A stretch of 64,000 bases of DNA, taken from contig JABSOZ010000002.1 of the NCBI GenBank assembly GCA_013215295.1, positions 310,001-374,000 of the forward strand. Direction: 5' to 3'. Position 1 is the first letter of the stretch. Every line of letters starts with the position of its first letter. Shown one piece after another: positions 10,095-18,486 of this stretch. A program made the translations under genes and the position numbers. Under the pieces are notes generated by a model. That model was given only the letters and a program-made list of their open reading frames with translations. It had not been told where the DNA came from and searched no databases. The DNA comes from Colwellia sp. GTDB taxonomy: Bacteria > Pseudomonadota > Gammaproteobacteria > Enterobacterales > Alteromonadaceae.

Positions 10095-10634
10095 ATGTCA
10101 GCTCAGGTCTCTTACAACATGGCTACAAAACAAGTTAGATATGAAGCACTGGTTAAAGCATTGCATAGCGATTTATTTCGCTACGCGTATTGGCTTTGCC
10201 ACGACAAACATGTCGCAGAAGATCTGGTGCAAGAAACATTTTTACGGGCATGGCGTGCTTTAGATTCATTGAAAGATGAGAAAGCAGCTAAGTCATGGTT
10301 GATCACAATTCTTCGTCGAGAAAATGCTCGTCGTTTCGAGCGAAAACGCTTTGAGATGAGTGAATATGAAGAAGCCGCAATTACTGATACTCAATCAACC
10401 AGTAACGAACAAGAAGTTGAAAACTATTGGCTTCGCGAGAAAATAGCACAGATGCCAGCAGAATATAGAGAGCCACTAGTGTTACAGATTATTGGTGGAT
10501 TTTCTGGTGAAGAAATAGCTAAACAACTCGATTTGAATAAAAACACCGTAATGACAAGGCTGTTCAGAGCCCGTAATCAATTAAAAGAAGCTTTAGAAAA
10601 CACAACAAAAGTTAGAGGTCAGTACAATGGATGA
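10095..10634 (+). CDS. ECF-type RNA polymerase sigma factor
   Basis: 179 aa sigma-70 family protein with only regions 2 and 4, the extracytoplasmic-function architecture. Region 2 is seen as FRYAYWLCHDKHVAEDLVQE plus TFLRAWRAL; region 4 as PAEYREPLVLQIIGGFSGEE then IAKQLDLNKNTVMTRLFRAR, a helix-turn-helix. It lies 35 bases after the BatD gene in the same direction and overlaps the downstream DUF3379 gene by 8 bases, so it is probably co-expressed with the MoxR/Bat operon and controlled by the next gene's product. A second ATG at 10119 is an alternative start. Confidence 0.92.
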   Translation: MSAQVSYNMATKQVRYEALVKALHSDLFRYAYWLCHDKHVAEDLVQETFLRAWRALDSLKDEKAAKSWLITILRRENARRFERKRFEMSEYEEAAITDTQSTSNEQEVENYWLREKIAQMPAEYREPLVLQIIGGFSGEEIAKQLDLNKNTVMTRLFRARNQLKEALENTTKVRGQYNG

Positions 10635-11340
10635 TTTGCAATTTAGACGACGTATTTATGCAGATCCGAATACTCGTGATGAAGATATGCTTGATGCAAT
10701 TAAAAGTGATCCTTCTAAACAAAGTTTTGCACAGGAACTTGAAGATTTAGACAGCAAGCTTTTTAGAGCCTTAAATGTCGAAGTGCCGAGCGATTTAAGT
10801 GATAAACTAATTTTACGTCAAACACTCGCGAGTCATCAGCAACAAAAACGTAAAAGTCGCATTCATTTGTCTATAGCGGCATCAGTCGCGTTTGCTATGG
10901 GTTTAACCTTTAACTTTATGCAGTTTTCTAGCGCATACAGTACATTAGGTGACTATGCAATTGCACATGTTGCTCACGAAGAAGATTACTTTTCTAACAC
11001 CTCAACAGAAAATGTTAGTTTAGCGTCTCTAAACGATAAGATGGCGACGTTTAACGGTAGTTTCACTTCCCGTGTAGGTAAGTTATTGTTTGCAGATTTT
11101 TGCCGATTTGATGGCATGAAAAGCCTACATTTAGTGTATCAAGGTGAAACAAATACAGTAACTGTTTTTGTTGTACCAAATAATGAGGACCTTGAGTTCA
11201 GCGCTAATTTTACAGGTAATAAATTGATTGGTAAATCGCAACACTTTACACACAGTAATATTATTGTCGTGGGTGATAAAAATGAACCCCTGCAGAAATG
11301 GCAAAACGCTATTGATAAAAGTGTTAACTGGTCGATTTAA
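10627..11340 (+). CDS. DUF3379 family protein, probable anti-sigma factor
   Basis: 237 aa. The N-terminal about 75 residues are acidic and helical (MDDLQFRRRIYADPNTRDED), followed after a basic stretch by one membrane segment (IHLSIAASVAFAMGLTFNFM, about 79-98) and a periplasmic C-terminal domain. DUF3379 proteins regularly follow an ECF sigma gene; this topology and the 8-base overlap with the sigma gene support a membrane-bound anti-sigma role. No zinc-binding HxxxCxxC motif is present. A GAGG ribosome binding site lies 7-8 bases upstream. The gene closes the operon, 26 bases before a terminator hairpin. Confidence 0.82.
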   Translation: MDDLQFRRRIYADPNTRDEDMLDAIKSDPSKQSFAQELEDLDSKLFRALNVEVPSDLSDKLILRQTLASHQQQKRKSRIHLSIAASVAFAMGLTFNFMQFSSAYSTLGDYAIAHVAHEEDYFSNTSTENVSLASLNDKMATFNGSFTSRVGKLLFADFCRFDGMKSLHLVYQGETNTVTVFVVPNNEDLEFSANFTGNKLIGKSQHFTHSNIIVVGDKNEPLQKWQNAIDKSVNWSI

Positions 11341-11365
11341 CGTTTAACGCACAACGATTAAAATT

Positions 11366-11400
11366 AAAGCCCGTGATTGAATTTCAATAACGGGCTTTTT
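11366..11400 (+). terminator. Intrinsic terminator between the MoxR/Bat-sigma operon and putP
   Basis: AAAGCCCGT pairs with ACGGGCTTT across a 15-base loop and is followed by a T-run. The A-run on the left side allows it to serve the convergent putP transcript too. Confidence 0.85.
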
Positions 11401-11404
11401 CATT

Positions 11405-12898
11405 TTAATCAATATGGTGCTGTTCCAACATATCATCAAACATCTTTTCTACAGACTTATCTGGTTCCGCAGTAAACTTACTCACTAAAACGATAGCAAT
11501 CGTTGCTAATATAAAACCTGGCACTATTTCGTACATCGTTGAACTTAATGATTCGCCGCCAATAGTTATTGGTGCATAAATCCAAAATAGAACTGTAAAT
11601 GCCCCGGTTAACATTCCGGCTAACGCACCTTGTTTATTCATTTTCTTCCAATAAAGACTTAAAATAACTAACGGTCCAAATGCAGCACCGAAACCTGCCC
11701 AGGCATTACTCACTAAGGTCAAAATAGAACTATCACGATCATAAGCTAAAAATATCGCAATAATAGCGACAAGCAATACTGATAAACGCCCAACAAAAAC
11801 AAGTTGTTTATCAGTAGCATCTTTATTAAGGAAAGCTTGGTAAAAGTCGCCAGTTAAAGAGCTTGACGTCACTAACAATTGAGACGAAATAGTACTCATA
11901 ATTGCGGCTAAAATTGCGGCGAGTAAAAAACCAGCAATGAGGGGATGAAATAAGACTTGAGAAAATAAGACGAAAATAGTTTCCGGATCCGTTAATACCG
12001 TGCCTGTTTTAGCCACATAAGCAATACCAGCAAAACCTGTTGCCATTGCCCCACAAATAGACACAATCATCCAAGTCATGCCAATACGACGAGCAACGGG
12101 CAAATCTTTAACCGAGCGAATTGCCATAAAACGAACTATGATGTGAGGCTGACCAAAATAACCTAATCCCCATGCCATCGCTGATACAATAGCCAACGCA
12201 CTCACACCACTAAACATATTAAATTTTTCAGCATCGAGTGAGTTAACGGTTTCATTCATGACTTGTATACCACCAATATCGCTGATCACAACAAAAGGCA
12301 CCAGAACAAGCGCGACGAACATAATACAACCTTGAACAAAGTCCGTTAAACTTACCGCTAAAAAACCACCAAACATGGTGTAAAGAACGACAACACCAGC
12401 GGTAACATAAAGCCCAGCTTCGTAATTCAAACCAAAAGAACTTTCAAATAATTTCCCACCAGCAACAATACCCGATGATGTATAAAGCGTAAAAAATAGA
12501 ATAATAACAATCGATGACACAACTCGAAGTAAATGACGTTTATCGTTAAAGCGATTTTCAAAAAAGTCAGGCAATGTTATTGAATCATTAGCTACTTCTG
12601 TATAGGTTCTAAGCCGAGGGGCTACAATTAAATAGTTAAAGTACGCACCAATCACTAAGCCTATTGCAATCCAAATACTGCTTAAGCCAGTAACATACAT
12701 GGCTCCGGGTAAGCCCATCAACATCCAACCACTCATATCAGAAGCACCGGCAGAAAGCGCTGTAACTGAAGGACTTAAACTACGCCCGCCTAGCATATAA
12801 CCTGCTGCATCACTGGTGGATTTTTTATAGGCATATAAACCGATACCAATCATTACAATAAAATATAAAGCTAGCGAGAATAATGTTCCAAATGCCAA
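11405..12898 (-). CDS. putP: Sodium/proline symporter PutP
   Basis: 497 aa member of the solute:sodium symporter family with about 13 membrane segments; imports proline with Na+ across the inner membrane. Typical PutP features include GRSLSPSVTALSAGASDMSG in the first helices, SDIGG and GYFGQPHIIVRFMAIRS in the middle. The start codon is TTG at 12898, chosen because AGGAG lies 6 bases upstream and the protein begins MAFGTLFSLALYF, as expected. No putA is nearby. Transcribed divergently from the EAL/HDOD gene. Confidence 0.93.
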   Translation of the reverse strand: MAFGTLFSLALYFIVMIGIGLYAYKKSTSDAAGYMLGGRSLSPSVTALSAGASDMSGWMLMGLPGAMYVTGLSSIWIAIGLVIGAYFNYLIVAPRLRTYTEVANDSITLPDFFENRFNDKRHLLRVVSSIVIILFFTLYTSSGIVAGGKLFESSFGLNYEAGLYVTAGVVVLYTMFGGFLAVSLTDFVQGCIMFVALVLVPFVVISDIGGIQVMNETVNSLDAEKFNMFSGVSALAIVSAMAWGLGYFGQPHIIVRFMAIRSVKDLPVARRIGMTWMIVSICGAMATGFAGIAYVAKTGTVLTDPETIFVLFSQVLFHPLIAGFLLAAILAAIMSTISSQLLVTSSSLTGDFYQAFLNKDATDKQLVFVGRLSVLLVAIIAIFLAYDRDSSILTLVSNAWAGFGAAFGPLVILSLYWKKMNKQGALAGMLTGAFTVLFWIYAPITIGGESLSSTMYEIVPGFILATIAIVLVSKFTAEPDKSVEKMFDDMLEQHHID

Positions 12899-13131
12899 AT
12901 TTGACTCCTAATAATTTTGTTCTATTTATTTAAATAGATTAATATAATAATTTTATGAAGATAGTATGACGAGATATTTTCCTAATACTATACTTTTATT
13001 GATTTCAATTATAATAAATCAATTATTAATCGTAACGTTTTATCCCAGTTGCATATATATAAAAATAGTTGATGCTAATTGATCCTTTTTCCAATATATT
13101 CAATGTAATAACGATGTGATCAGGAATTTTT

Positions 13132-14358
13132 ATGTATTTTTATGCCGCTAGGCAACCCATTCTAGATAAAGACAAAAACCTCTTTGCCTATGAATTGTTA
13201 TTTAGAGACAGTATCGACAATGTTTTTCCTGATATTGATGGTGATGTAGCCACCACAAAAATGATTGAAGCAAGTAAATTTAATCTAGGTATAGGTGAGT
13301 TTACGGCCAATAAGCCTGCATTTATTAACTTCACTCTTGAAACACTTAGCCTTGGATACGCTAATATGTTATCTCCCGATGAGGTAGTTGTGGAGATTCT
13401 AGAAACAGTTAAACCCGGTAAAAAACTTTTAGCTATCTGTAAAGAGCTTTATGATCAAGGTTACACCTTAGCGCTTGATGATTATGAGCATAAAAAAGTA
13501 TGGACTCATTTCTTCCCTTATATCAAAATCATTAAAATTGATTGGAAAATTTCTACTATTGAAGAAATAAAAGAAGTTAAACAAGCAATTACTCAATTCC
13601 CTAATATTAAATTACTTGCTGAAAAAGTTGAAACGTATGAAGAATATAATCAAGCTGTAGAATTAGGCTTTGAATTGTTCCAAGGTTTTTTCTTTGCTAA
13701 GCCTGAAATGGTAAAAACTAAAAGCCTCTCTCCGTCTCAAATGGCGATGGCTGAGTTACTTTATGAAACGTCAAAACCTGAATTAGACTTGATGAGTATC
13801 ACGTCGGTCTTTGAAAGAGATGTAACGCTTTCATATAAATTATTAAGATATGCAAACTCACCGATTTTCCGCAGAAGAAGTGAAGTTTCATCTATTAAGC
13901 AAGCACTCGTCATTCTTGGTTCTCAAGAATTAAAACGCTTTTTAGGTTTAATGTTTGCCGTCAATGTAAACCCTGATAAACCTACCGAGTTAATTAATTC
14001 AGCAATGGCTAGAGCAAAGTTTTGTGAACTTGCCTCTAATGATATTAGTGCCCCAGTAGACACCTCAATTGCTTTTTTAACTGGGCTACTATCATTAATT
14101 GATGCTATTTTAGATGAAAAGCTCGAAACAGTTTTAGAAAAGCTCCCCCTTTCTAAAGAGATAAAAGAGCCACTACTTACCAAAAAAGGTGCGTTAGCTG
14201 AGTTGATTCAATTATTAGAATTTATTGAGCATGCACAGTGGGATAAAACCACTATTGTGATGAAAAAATTAGGTATCGGAAAAGATAAAGTGATCAAAGA
14301 TTACAATGAAGCCCTCGCTTGGGCTGATGAGCAATCGCAAATGACAAATGACAAATAA
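13132..14358 (+). CDS. EAL and HDOD domain-containing signalling protein (YuxH-like)
   Basis: 408 aa. Residues about 1-200 form an EAL-like domain: the signature is YELLFR instead of EALxR, with INFTLE, LALDDYE, IIKIDW and FQGFFFAKPE at the expected places. Residues about 200-400 form an HDOD domain (SVFERDVTLSYKLLRYANSP, SIKQALVILGSQELKRFL). The family is linked to c-di-GMP or protein-protein signalling, and many members with altered EAL motifs are not active phosphodiesterases. AGGA lies 8 bases upstream of the ATG. A hairpin-repeat array follows the stop codon. Confidence 0.9.
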   Translation: MYFYAARQPILDKDKNLFAYELLFRDSIDNVFPDIDGDVATTKMIEASKFNLGIGEFTANKPAFINFTLETLSLGYANMLSPDEVVVEILETVKPGKKLLAICKELYDQGYTLALDDYEHKKVWTHFFPYIKIIKIDWKISTIEEIKEVKQAITQFPNIKLLAEKVETYEEYNQAVELGFELFQGFFFAKPEMVKTKSLSPSQMAMAELLYETSKPELDLMSITSVFERDVTLSYKLLRYANSPIFRRRSEVSSIKQALVILGSQELKRFLGLMFAVNVNPDKPTELINSAMARAKFCELASNDISAPVDTSIAFLTGLLSLIDAILDEKLETVLEKLPLSKEIKEPLLTKKGALAELIQLLEFIEHAQWDKTTIVMKKLGIGKDKVIKDYNEALAWADEQSQMTNDK

Positions 14359-14385
14359 TTAAATCAGGTTGCACAAACTAAACAA

Positions 14386-14741
14386 TCACTCTTTCACATT
14401 CACATGACCGTGACCGTGACATTGCCTGCAGAGATGCAGGTACTTATGACTTGTCTGGAACAAAAGTCATGACCGTTGACGTGCACGGAAGCACTAATGC
14501 CTTGAAAGACAGGATGTCTGAGAAAGGCCATCCTAACATCGTCACTCTTTCACATCCATGTGACCGTGACATTGCCTGCAGGGATGCAGGTACTTATGAC
14601 TTGTCTGGAACAAAAGTCATGACCGTTCTTCCTGAACATCGTCACTCTTTCACATCCATGTGACCGTGACATACCGTTCTTCCTAAACATCGTCACTCTT
14701 TCACATCCATGTGACCGTGACATACCGTTCTTCCTGAACAT
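14386..14741 (+). repeat. Hairpin-module repeat array 1 (51-base unit family)
   Basis: Two perfect-length 51-base units occur at 14640-14690 and 14691-14741 (one base different). Ahead of them, 14540-14639 is the same unit with an inserted module, and 14386-14539 has that module plus a further one. Each module holds small inverted repeats: CACAT-CC-ATGTG, CCTGCA-GGGA-TGCAGG, ATGACTT...AAGTCAT, GACA-GGA-TGTC and GTTC...GAAC. It fills the gap between two convergent genes and ends at a terminator. No protein-coding reading is convincing. Related arrays lie at 28761, 36079 and 42939. Confidence 0.93.
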
Positions 14742-14778
14742 AAAAACGAGCAGGATTTATAATCCTGACTCGCTTTTC
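14742..14778. terminator. Terminator after repeat array 1
   Basis: CGAG-C-AGGATT pairs with AATCCT-GA-CTCG, flanked by an A-run on the left and a T-run on the right, so it can work for both convergent transcripts. Confidence 0.7.
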
Positions 14779-14855
14779 AATTCATTGCATTTGGTTGGAT
14801 ACATCGAAATAAATTATAAAGAACTCTAGAGAAGTTCTAGATAAAGTTGAAACTA

Positions 14856-15665
14856 TTACATAAGGTCTTTACTATTTTTAGACGATATATGGGTAGATAA
14901 CAAATTAAAGTCTTCTAATTCAGCTATATCATGAGTTAATTGATCTTCAAGTGCATCAATTGCAACAACAGACTGACAAAGTGCTTCGCCACGTTTTGCA
15001 ATTTCTTCACCACGAGATTCCATTTCTTGCTCTATCCTTTCCCCGAAATCTTCCATGCGTGTTTCAAAAGTATCCATATCACCGCCAGAAAATAGCATCT
15101 GTTGCCCTACTGCAATTAGCAAGCTACCAATAGAGTTTTGCACCGTTGATTCTACCGCAGTCTCAATACGTTTTTCGAATCCTTCACTGAAAAATTCATC
15201 TCCTGAAAAACCATCTTCATCAAAAGAAATTTCTTTATCCTTGGTAAAACCTTCGTCAACTTCTTTACGTATCTCAGAAAGTTGTGCCGTAATTTCAGCG
15301 CTAATATCGTTACCTTCTCCCAACAACTCATTAAACGCTAAATTAACACCATCACTGGCAAGATCAATAGCATCGAGTGCAATGTTCTTTATTTCTGGAA
15401 GAGTCGCTCGAATGCTATTAGAATAGTCTGTCACTAAAGATTGTTGGCTATAAGATAAGTTAATTTGCTCACCATCAACATATAACATTTCATTATCAAC
15501 AATTTTATAGAGTGGTTTTTTATTTTTTGAGAACTCAATTGCCGTAGAAGTGATTTTTATTCCACCTGAAATATCAACATCACATGAATCATTTGTAAAT
15601 GATACATTCGAAGCAAGAGAACTAGTACTTGCCAATATAAGTGCAGTAGCGATTAGTGTTTTCAT
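14856..15665 (-). CDS. DUF2884 family (YggN-like) exported protein
   Basis: 269 aa with a clear signal peptide (MKTLIATALILASTSSLAS, cleavage probably before NVSFTND). The mature part begins with the CDVDISGGI segment and KITSTAIEF typical of DUF2884, then a long acidic, probably coiled-coil region (about 90-250) rich in Glu and Asp. Two Cys (about residues 28 and 226) could form a disulfide in the periplasm. Function of the family is unknown. The gene stands alone; a perfect 8-base inverted repeat (ATTTTGTT-ATC-AACAAAAT) lies just upstream of the start. Confidence 0.82.
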   Translation of the reverse strand: MKTLIATALILASTSSLASNVSFTNDSCDVDISGGIKITSTAIEFSKNKKPLYKIVDNEMLYVDGEQINLSYSQQSLVTDYSNSIRATLPEIKNIALDAIDLASDGVNLAFNELLGEGNDISAEITAQLSEIRKEVDEGFTKDKEISFDEDGFSGDEFFSEGFEKRIETAVESTVQNSIGSLLIAVGQQMLFSGGDMDTFETRMEDFGERIEQEMESRGEEIAKRGEALCQSVVAIDALEDQLTHDIAELEDFNLLSTHISSKNSKDLM

Positions 15666-15841
15666 ATTATTCCTTTCTCTTATTAAATTTTGTTATCAAC
15701 AAAATAGTTAGTAACTTATATGAGTTATTACAAGACTAGTGCCAGAAAGTAAAAACTATAAAATTCAACGGAGTAAGTAAAATAAGAAGAATTACAAAGA
15801 CAGTACATTACTACTATTTGGTTAAAAAAACGAAATTTTAG

Positions 15842-17005
15842 CTAATATGATAAATGTTGCATTTCAATCAGTCTCGATTGACAACGAGCAAATTCAAAAC
15901 TTAATTGTTGCCCTTGATAAAGCTGAATAATATCAACTTCAGCGTTAATAATAAGACGTATTTTTCTATCATAAAACTCATCAACTAACGCAATGAATCT
16001 TCGGGCTTCATCATCTAAATGACGAAGTTGGCTCAACAGACTCCCTTTGCGTTGGTAGTCATCTTCTACGCCAGAGGTCACAGAAATTATTCTTTCACCT
16101 TCAAACTGCGGTACATGATTAAGTAATACTGTTTGAAAGCAATCAGCTAAAATCATGTAGTCTCTCTGACTTCTTGGTCCTGAACAAAGATCATAAAAGT
16201 CGAAGTGTATAATTTTATCCTTTATGCCTTTATAGGGTATTTGGCGATTATTTACGGTTATATTACCTGGGACTCCTTTGATGCCAGAGATTTCAGAAAA
16301 TCGTTTTGCGAGCGTATTTTCATTCTGATTTAATGGAAACGTATAATCTCGATATTCCATGGCGGCATAATAATGACCTAAACGATGATCAACTTCACCA
16401 TCCACCGATAGCACTTCGCAATTTTGATTAATCAGATCAATTGTTGGCAAAAAACGTTCTCTTTGTAAACCATTTCGATAAAGTTGTTCAGGTTGACAAT
16501 TAGACGTAGCAATTAAAATAATGCCTTCTTGAAAGAGCGCCTTGAATAAACCAGAGAGCAACATAGCGTCGCCAATGTCTGAAACAAAAAACTCATCGAA
16601 ACAGAGAACTTTGATTTTTTTTGCCCAGATCTTTGCGATAAACGTTAACGGATCACTTTTGCCAGTGCATAGATTTAATTGTTGATGTATTTCTGCCATA
16701 AAGTGATGAAAGTGAATACGCTTTTTAGACGTGATAGCGAGATTTTCAAAGAACAAATCCATTAGCATGGTTTTACCACGCCCCACTCGACCATAGAAAT
16801 AGAGTCCGGAAATAGGATTTGACTTGTTTAACTTTTTTGAAAGCCAGGGCCTGCGGTTTTGCTGATAAATATTTTGAGATAGCTCATCAAGTTTTGTAAC
16901 GGCATTAACTTGAGCATAATCGTATTGAAAATTATTTAGAGTAGACAACGTTTGGTAGGCTGAAAGCATAGACTGAATTTTTCCCACAAAAAAAGGGTGA
17001 GACAT
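15842..17005 (-). CDS. zapE: Cell division protein ZapE (AFG1-like ATPase)
   Basis: P-loop ATPase of the AFG1 family that associates with the divisome and modulates FtsZ ring constriction. Walker A is GRVGRGKTMLMD, Walker B VLCFDEFFV, and the FHHFMAEIHQQL and LYDRF-like regions follow; 387 aa compared with about 375 aa in E. coli. The start is uncertain: the ATG at 17005 lies inside the cold-shock gene's terminator hairpin, although AGGG is 8 bases upstream; an in-frame ATG at 16969 would give 375 aa and avoid the hairpin. It is downstream of the cold-shock gene in the same direction. Confidence 0.88.
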   Translation of the reverse strand: MSHPFFVGKIQSMLSAYQTLSTLNNFQYDYAQVNAVTKLDELSQNIYQQNRRPWLSKKLNKSNPISGLYFYGRVGRGKTMLMDLFFENLAITSKKRIHFHHFMAEIHQQLNLCTGKSDPLTFIAKIWAKKIKVLCFDEFFVSDIGDAMLLSGLFKALFQEGIILIATSNCQPEQLYRNGLQRERFLPTIDLINQNCEVLSVDGEVDHRLGHYYAAMEYRDYTFPLNQNENTLAKRFSEISGIKGVPGNITVNNRQIPYKGIKDKIIHFDFYDLCSGPRSQRDYMILADCFQTVLLNHVPQFEGERIISVTSGVEDDYQRKGSLLSQLRHLDDEARRFIALVDEFYDRKIRLIINAEVDIIQLYQGQQLSFEFARCQSRLIEMQHLSY

Positions 17006-17021
17006 AAGTCTTACCCTTTTT
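16986..17021 (-). terminator. Intrinsic terminator of the cold-shock gene, overlapping the zapE start
   Basis: Read leftward, AAAGGGTAAGAC pairs with GTCTCACCCTTT around a TTAT loop and is followed by a run of seven Ts. The ATG at 17005 of zapE lies in the loop/right arm, and its AGGG ribosome binding sequence lies in the left arm. Confidence 0.75.
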
Positions 17022-17068
17022 AGCTTTTTATTTGTATGAGGTAACCTAAGTTAACTCAACATACAAAA

Positions 17069-17275
17069 TTAAAGAGCTTGAATGTTCTCAGCTTGAGGAC
17101 CTTTCTGACCTTGAGTAACAGTAAACTGTACTTTTTGGCCTTCAGCAAGAGTTTTAAAACCGTCGCCAGAGATTGCAGAGAAATGTGCGAAAACGTCAGG
17201 ACCAGATTCTTGCTCGATGAAACCAAAACCTTTAGACTCGTTGAACCATTTTACTGTACCAGTAGTTGTAGACAT
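17069..17275 (-). CDS. Cold-shock protein, CspA family
   Basis: 68 aa single cold-shock domain, an RNA/ssDNA-binding OB-fold. RNP1 (KGFGFIEQ) and RNP2 (DVFAHFSAI) are intact, as is the N-terminal [11 protein letters not shown]. Such proteins act as RNA chaperones; whether this paralogue is cold-inducible cannot be told from the protein. A promoter about 180 bases upstream implies a leader of roughly 174 bases, typical of cold-inducible csp mRNAs. Downstream is a strong terminator that overlaps the zapE start. Confidence 0.95.
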   Translation of the reverse strand: MSTTTGTVKWFNESKGFGFIEQESGPDVFAHFSAISGDGFKTLAEGQKVQFTVTQGQKGPQAENIQAL

Positions 17276-17455
17276 AATAGTATCCTATTTGTTTAATATA
17301 ATTTTTATCTTAAGTTGTTCTAGCCGTTTAAATAATTAAACTCACTAAAACGATGTTGCTGAGAGTGTTGCTATGACTTATTAAACAGGACGAGCTACTA
17401 ACATAACTTCGAAACTTGGTACATAAATATAGGTAGTACTTTCTAGCTGCGTGCA

Positions 17456-17483
17456 TTTTATATGTTTCACTTGGATAGTCAAG
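17456..17483 (-). promoter_or_regulatory. Sigma-70 promoter of the cold-shock gene
   Basis: On the minus strand TTGACT and TAAAAT are separated by 16 bases. Transcription would begin near 17449, giving a 5' leader of about 174 bases before the ATG at 17275; the leader has no reading frame of note. Confidence 0.6.
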
Positions 17484-17558
17484 TTTTATATCTAATTTTA
17501 TTAATGTTTTTTGTCTATTTAATGTACAAAAAGTAAATTCAAAGAATAACGCCCAAAT

Positions 17559-18107
17559 TTACTTTTTAACTTTCACCGTATTATTAGTATCTCTACTTTT
17601 ACGGATAAGCTCATCATCTCCAACGGCTGTTGGTAATTTTGCTAATCGATCGTAAAGCAGTACATTCACTGTAGCCGCTAAGTTCATACAACCATTTGTC
17701 GGAATATAAACTACGGCATCGGCCTTATCTATGACTTCCTGACTAATTGTCCCGTCTTCAGGGCCAAATACATACATTGCATTTTTAGGGTGAACAAACG
17801 CAGGTAATGGAATCGCTCCTTCAATTAAATCTACACATATGAGTTTACTGCCCTCAGGTAAGTTTTCAGCCAAAGAGTCCACAGCTATTAGAGGTATTTT
17901 TTTACTCGCACTTTGTGTGTCAGTATGAAATTTCGCTGCCCGCGCATACCTAATACCACTATATAATACAGTGTCCACTTGATAACAACCTGCTGCCCGC
18001 ATTACTGCACCGACATTACTAGGACTTTTAGGATCAGTTAAACCTAAAGTTATTTCAGCAGAATCTGCACTTTTTTTCTTTAAAGGTACTTTTATCTTTT
18101 TGGTCAT
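17559..18107 (-). CDS. TrmH/SpoU family RNA methyltransferase
   Basis: 182 aa SPOUT-class methyltransferase. The three family motifs are visible: LTDPKSPSNVGAVMRAAGC (motif 1), MYVFGPEDGTIS (motif 2) and IPTNGCMNLAATVNVLLYDR (motif 3), which build the knotted S-adenosylmethionine site. The substrate (tRNA or rRNA 2'-O-ribose) cannot be inferred. A short Lys-rich N-terminus precedes the domain. It stands alone, divergent from the signal peptidase gene. Confidence 0.88.
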   Translation of the reverse strand: MTKKIKVPLKKKSADSAEITLGLTDPKSPSNVGAVMRAAGCYQVDTVLYSGIRYARAAKFHTDTQSASKKIPLIAVDSLAENLPEGSKLICVDLIEGAIPLPAFVHPKNAMYVFGPEDGTISQEVIDKADAVVYIPTNGCMNLAATVNVLLYDRLAKLPTAVGDDELIRKSRDTNNTVKVKK

Positions 18108-18486
18108 TGATATAATCGTTTTGGTTGGTAAGTTTACAACGCTCGTAAATTTAAGAGGAATTCTCCTAAGCTTTTAATCAAAACTCAAGTAAATATTAAA
18201 TATATATTTTTAATGATTAACTTATTTATCAAATCGGAAAATATATACCCAAAAACTCCTACTGTTATACCTAGACAATTGAAGAAACCAGAGCATATTA
18301 TGAATAATAACAAACATATTTAACTCATAATACTTGATGTTGAATATGCCATTTCATCCCAAAACAGAAACTTGTCATAATCCGTTACATTTCATACGAA
18401 ACAAATAAAAGGAATCATAGTCATAATAGCCAAACCGTATTGCTCAATTATATTTATTTTGTCATTTGTCTGTAAAAGGAAAAAAT
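18108..18486. other. Divergent intergenic region, methyltransferase / signal peptidase
   Basis: Very AT-rich 379-base gap that must hold promoters for both flanking genes. I see no terminator, repeat or convincing short gene. AAAAGGA at its right end is the ribosome binding site for the signal peptidase. Confidence 0.5.

Noticed and set aside
14451-14663. Open frame of 70 codons inside repeat array 1, and a 63-codon frame on the other strand
   Set aside because: The frame consists of the repeated modules themselves; similar frames occur in other arrays with shifts, and there is no ribosome binding site or conserved protein-like pattern. Stem covariation, not codon use, explains the conservation.
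14386-14741. CRISPR array
   Set aside because: Repeats are directly tandem or separated by other family modules, not by unique spacers, and no cas gene is in the window.
15688-15706. Inverted repeat ATTTTGTT-ATC-AACAAAAT as a terminator
   Set aside because: It lies upstream of the DUF2884 gene, is purely AT and has no supporting T-run; it may be an operator but cannot be supported.
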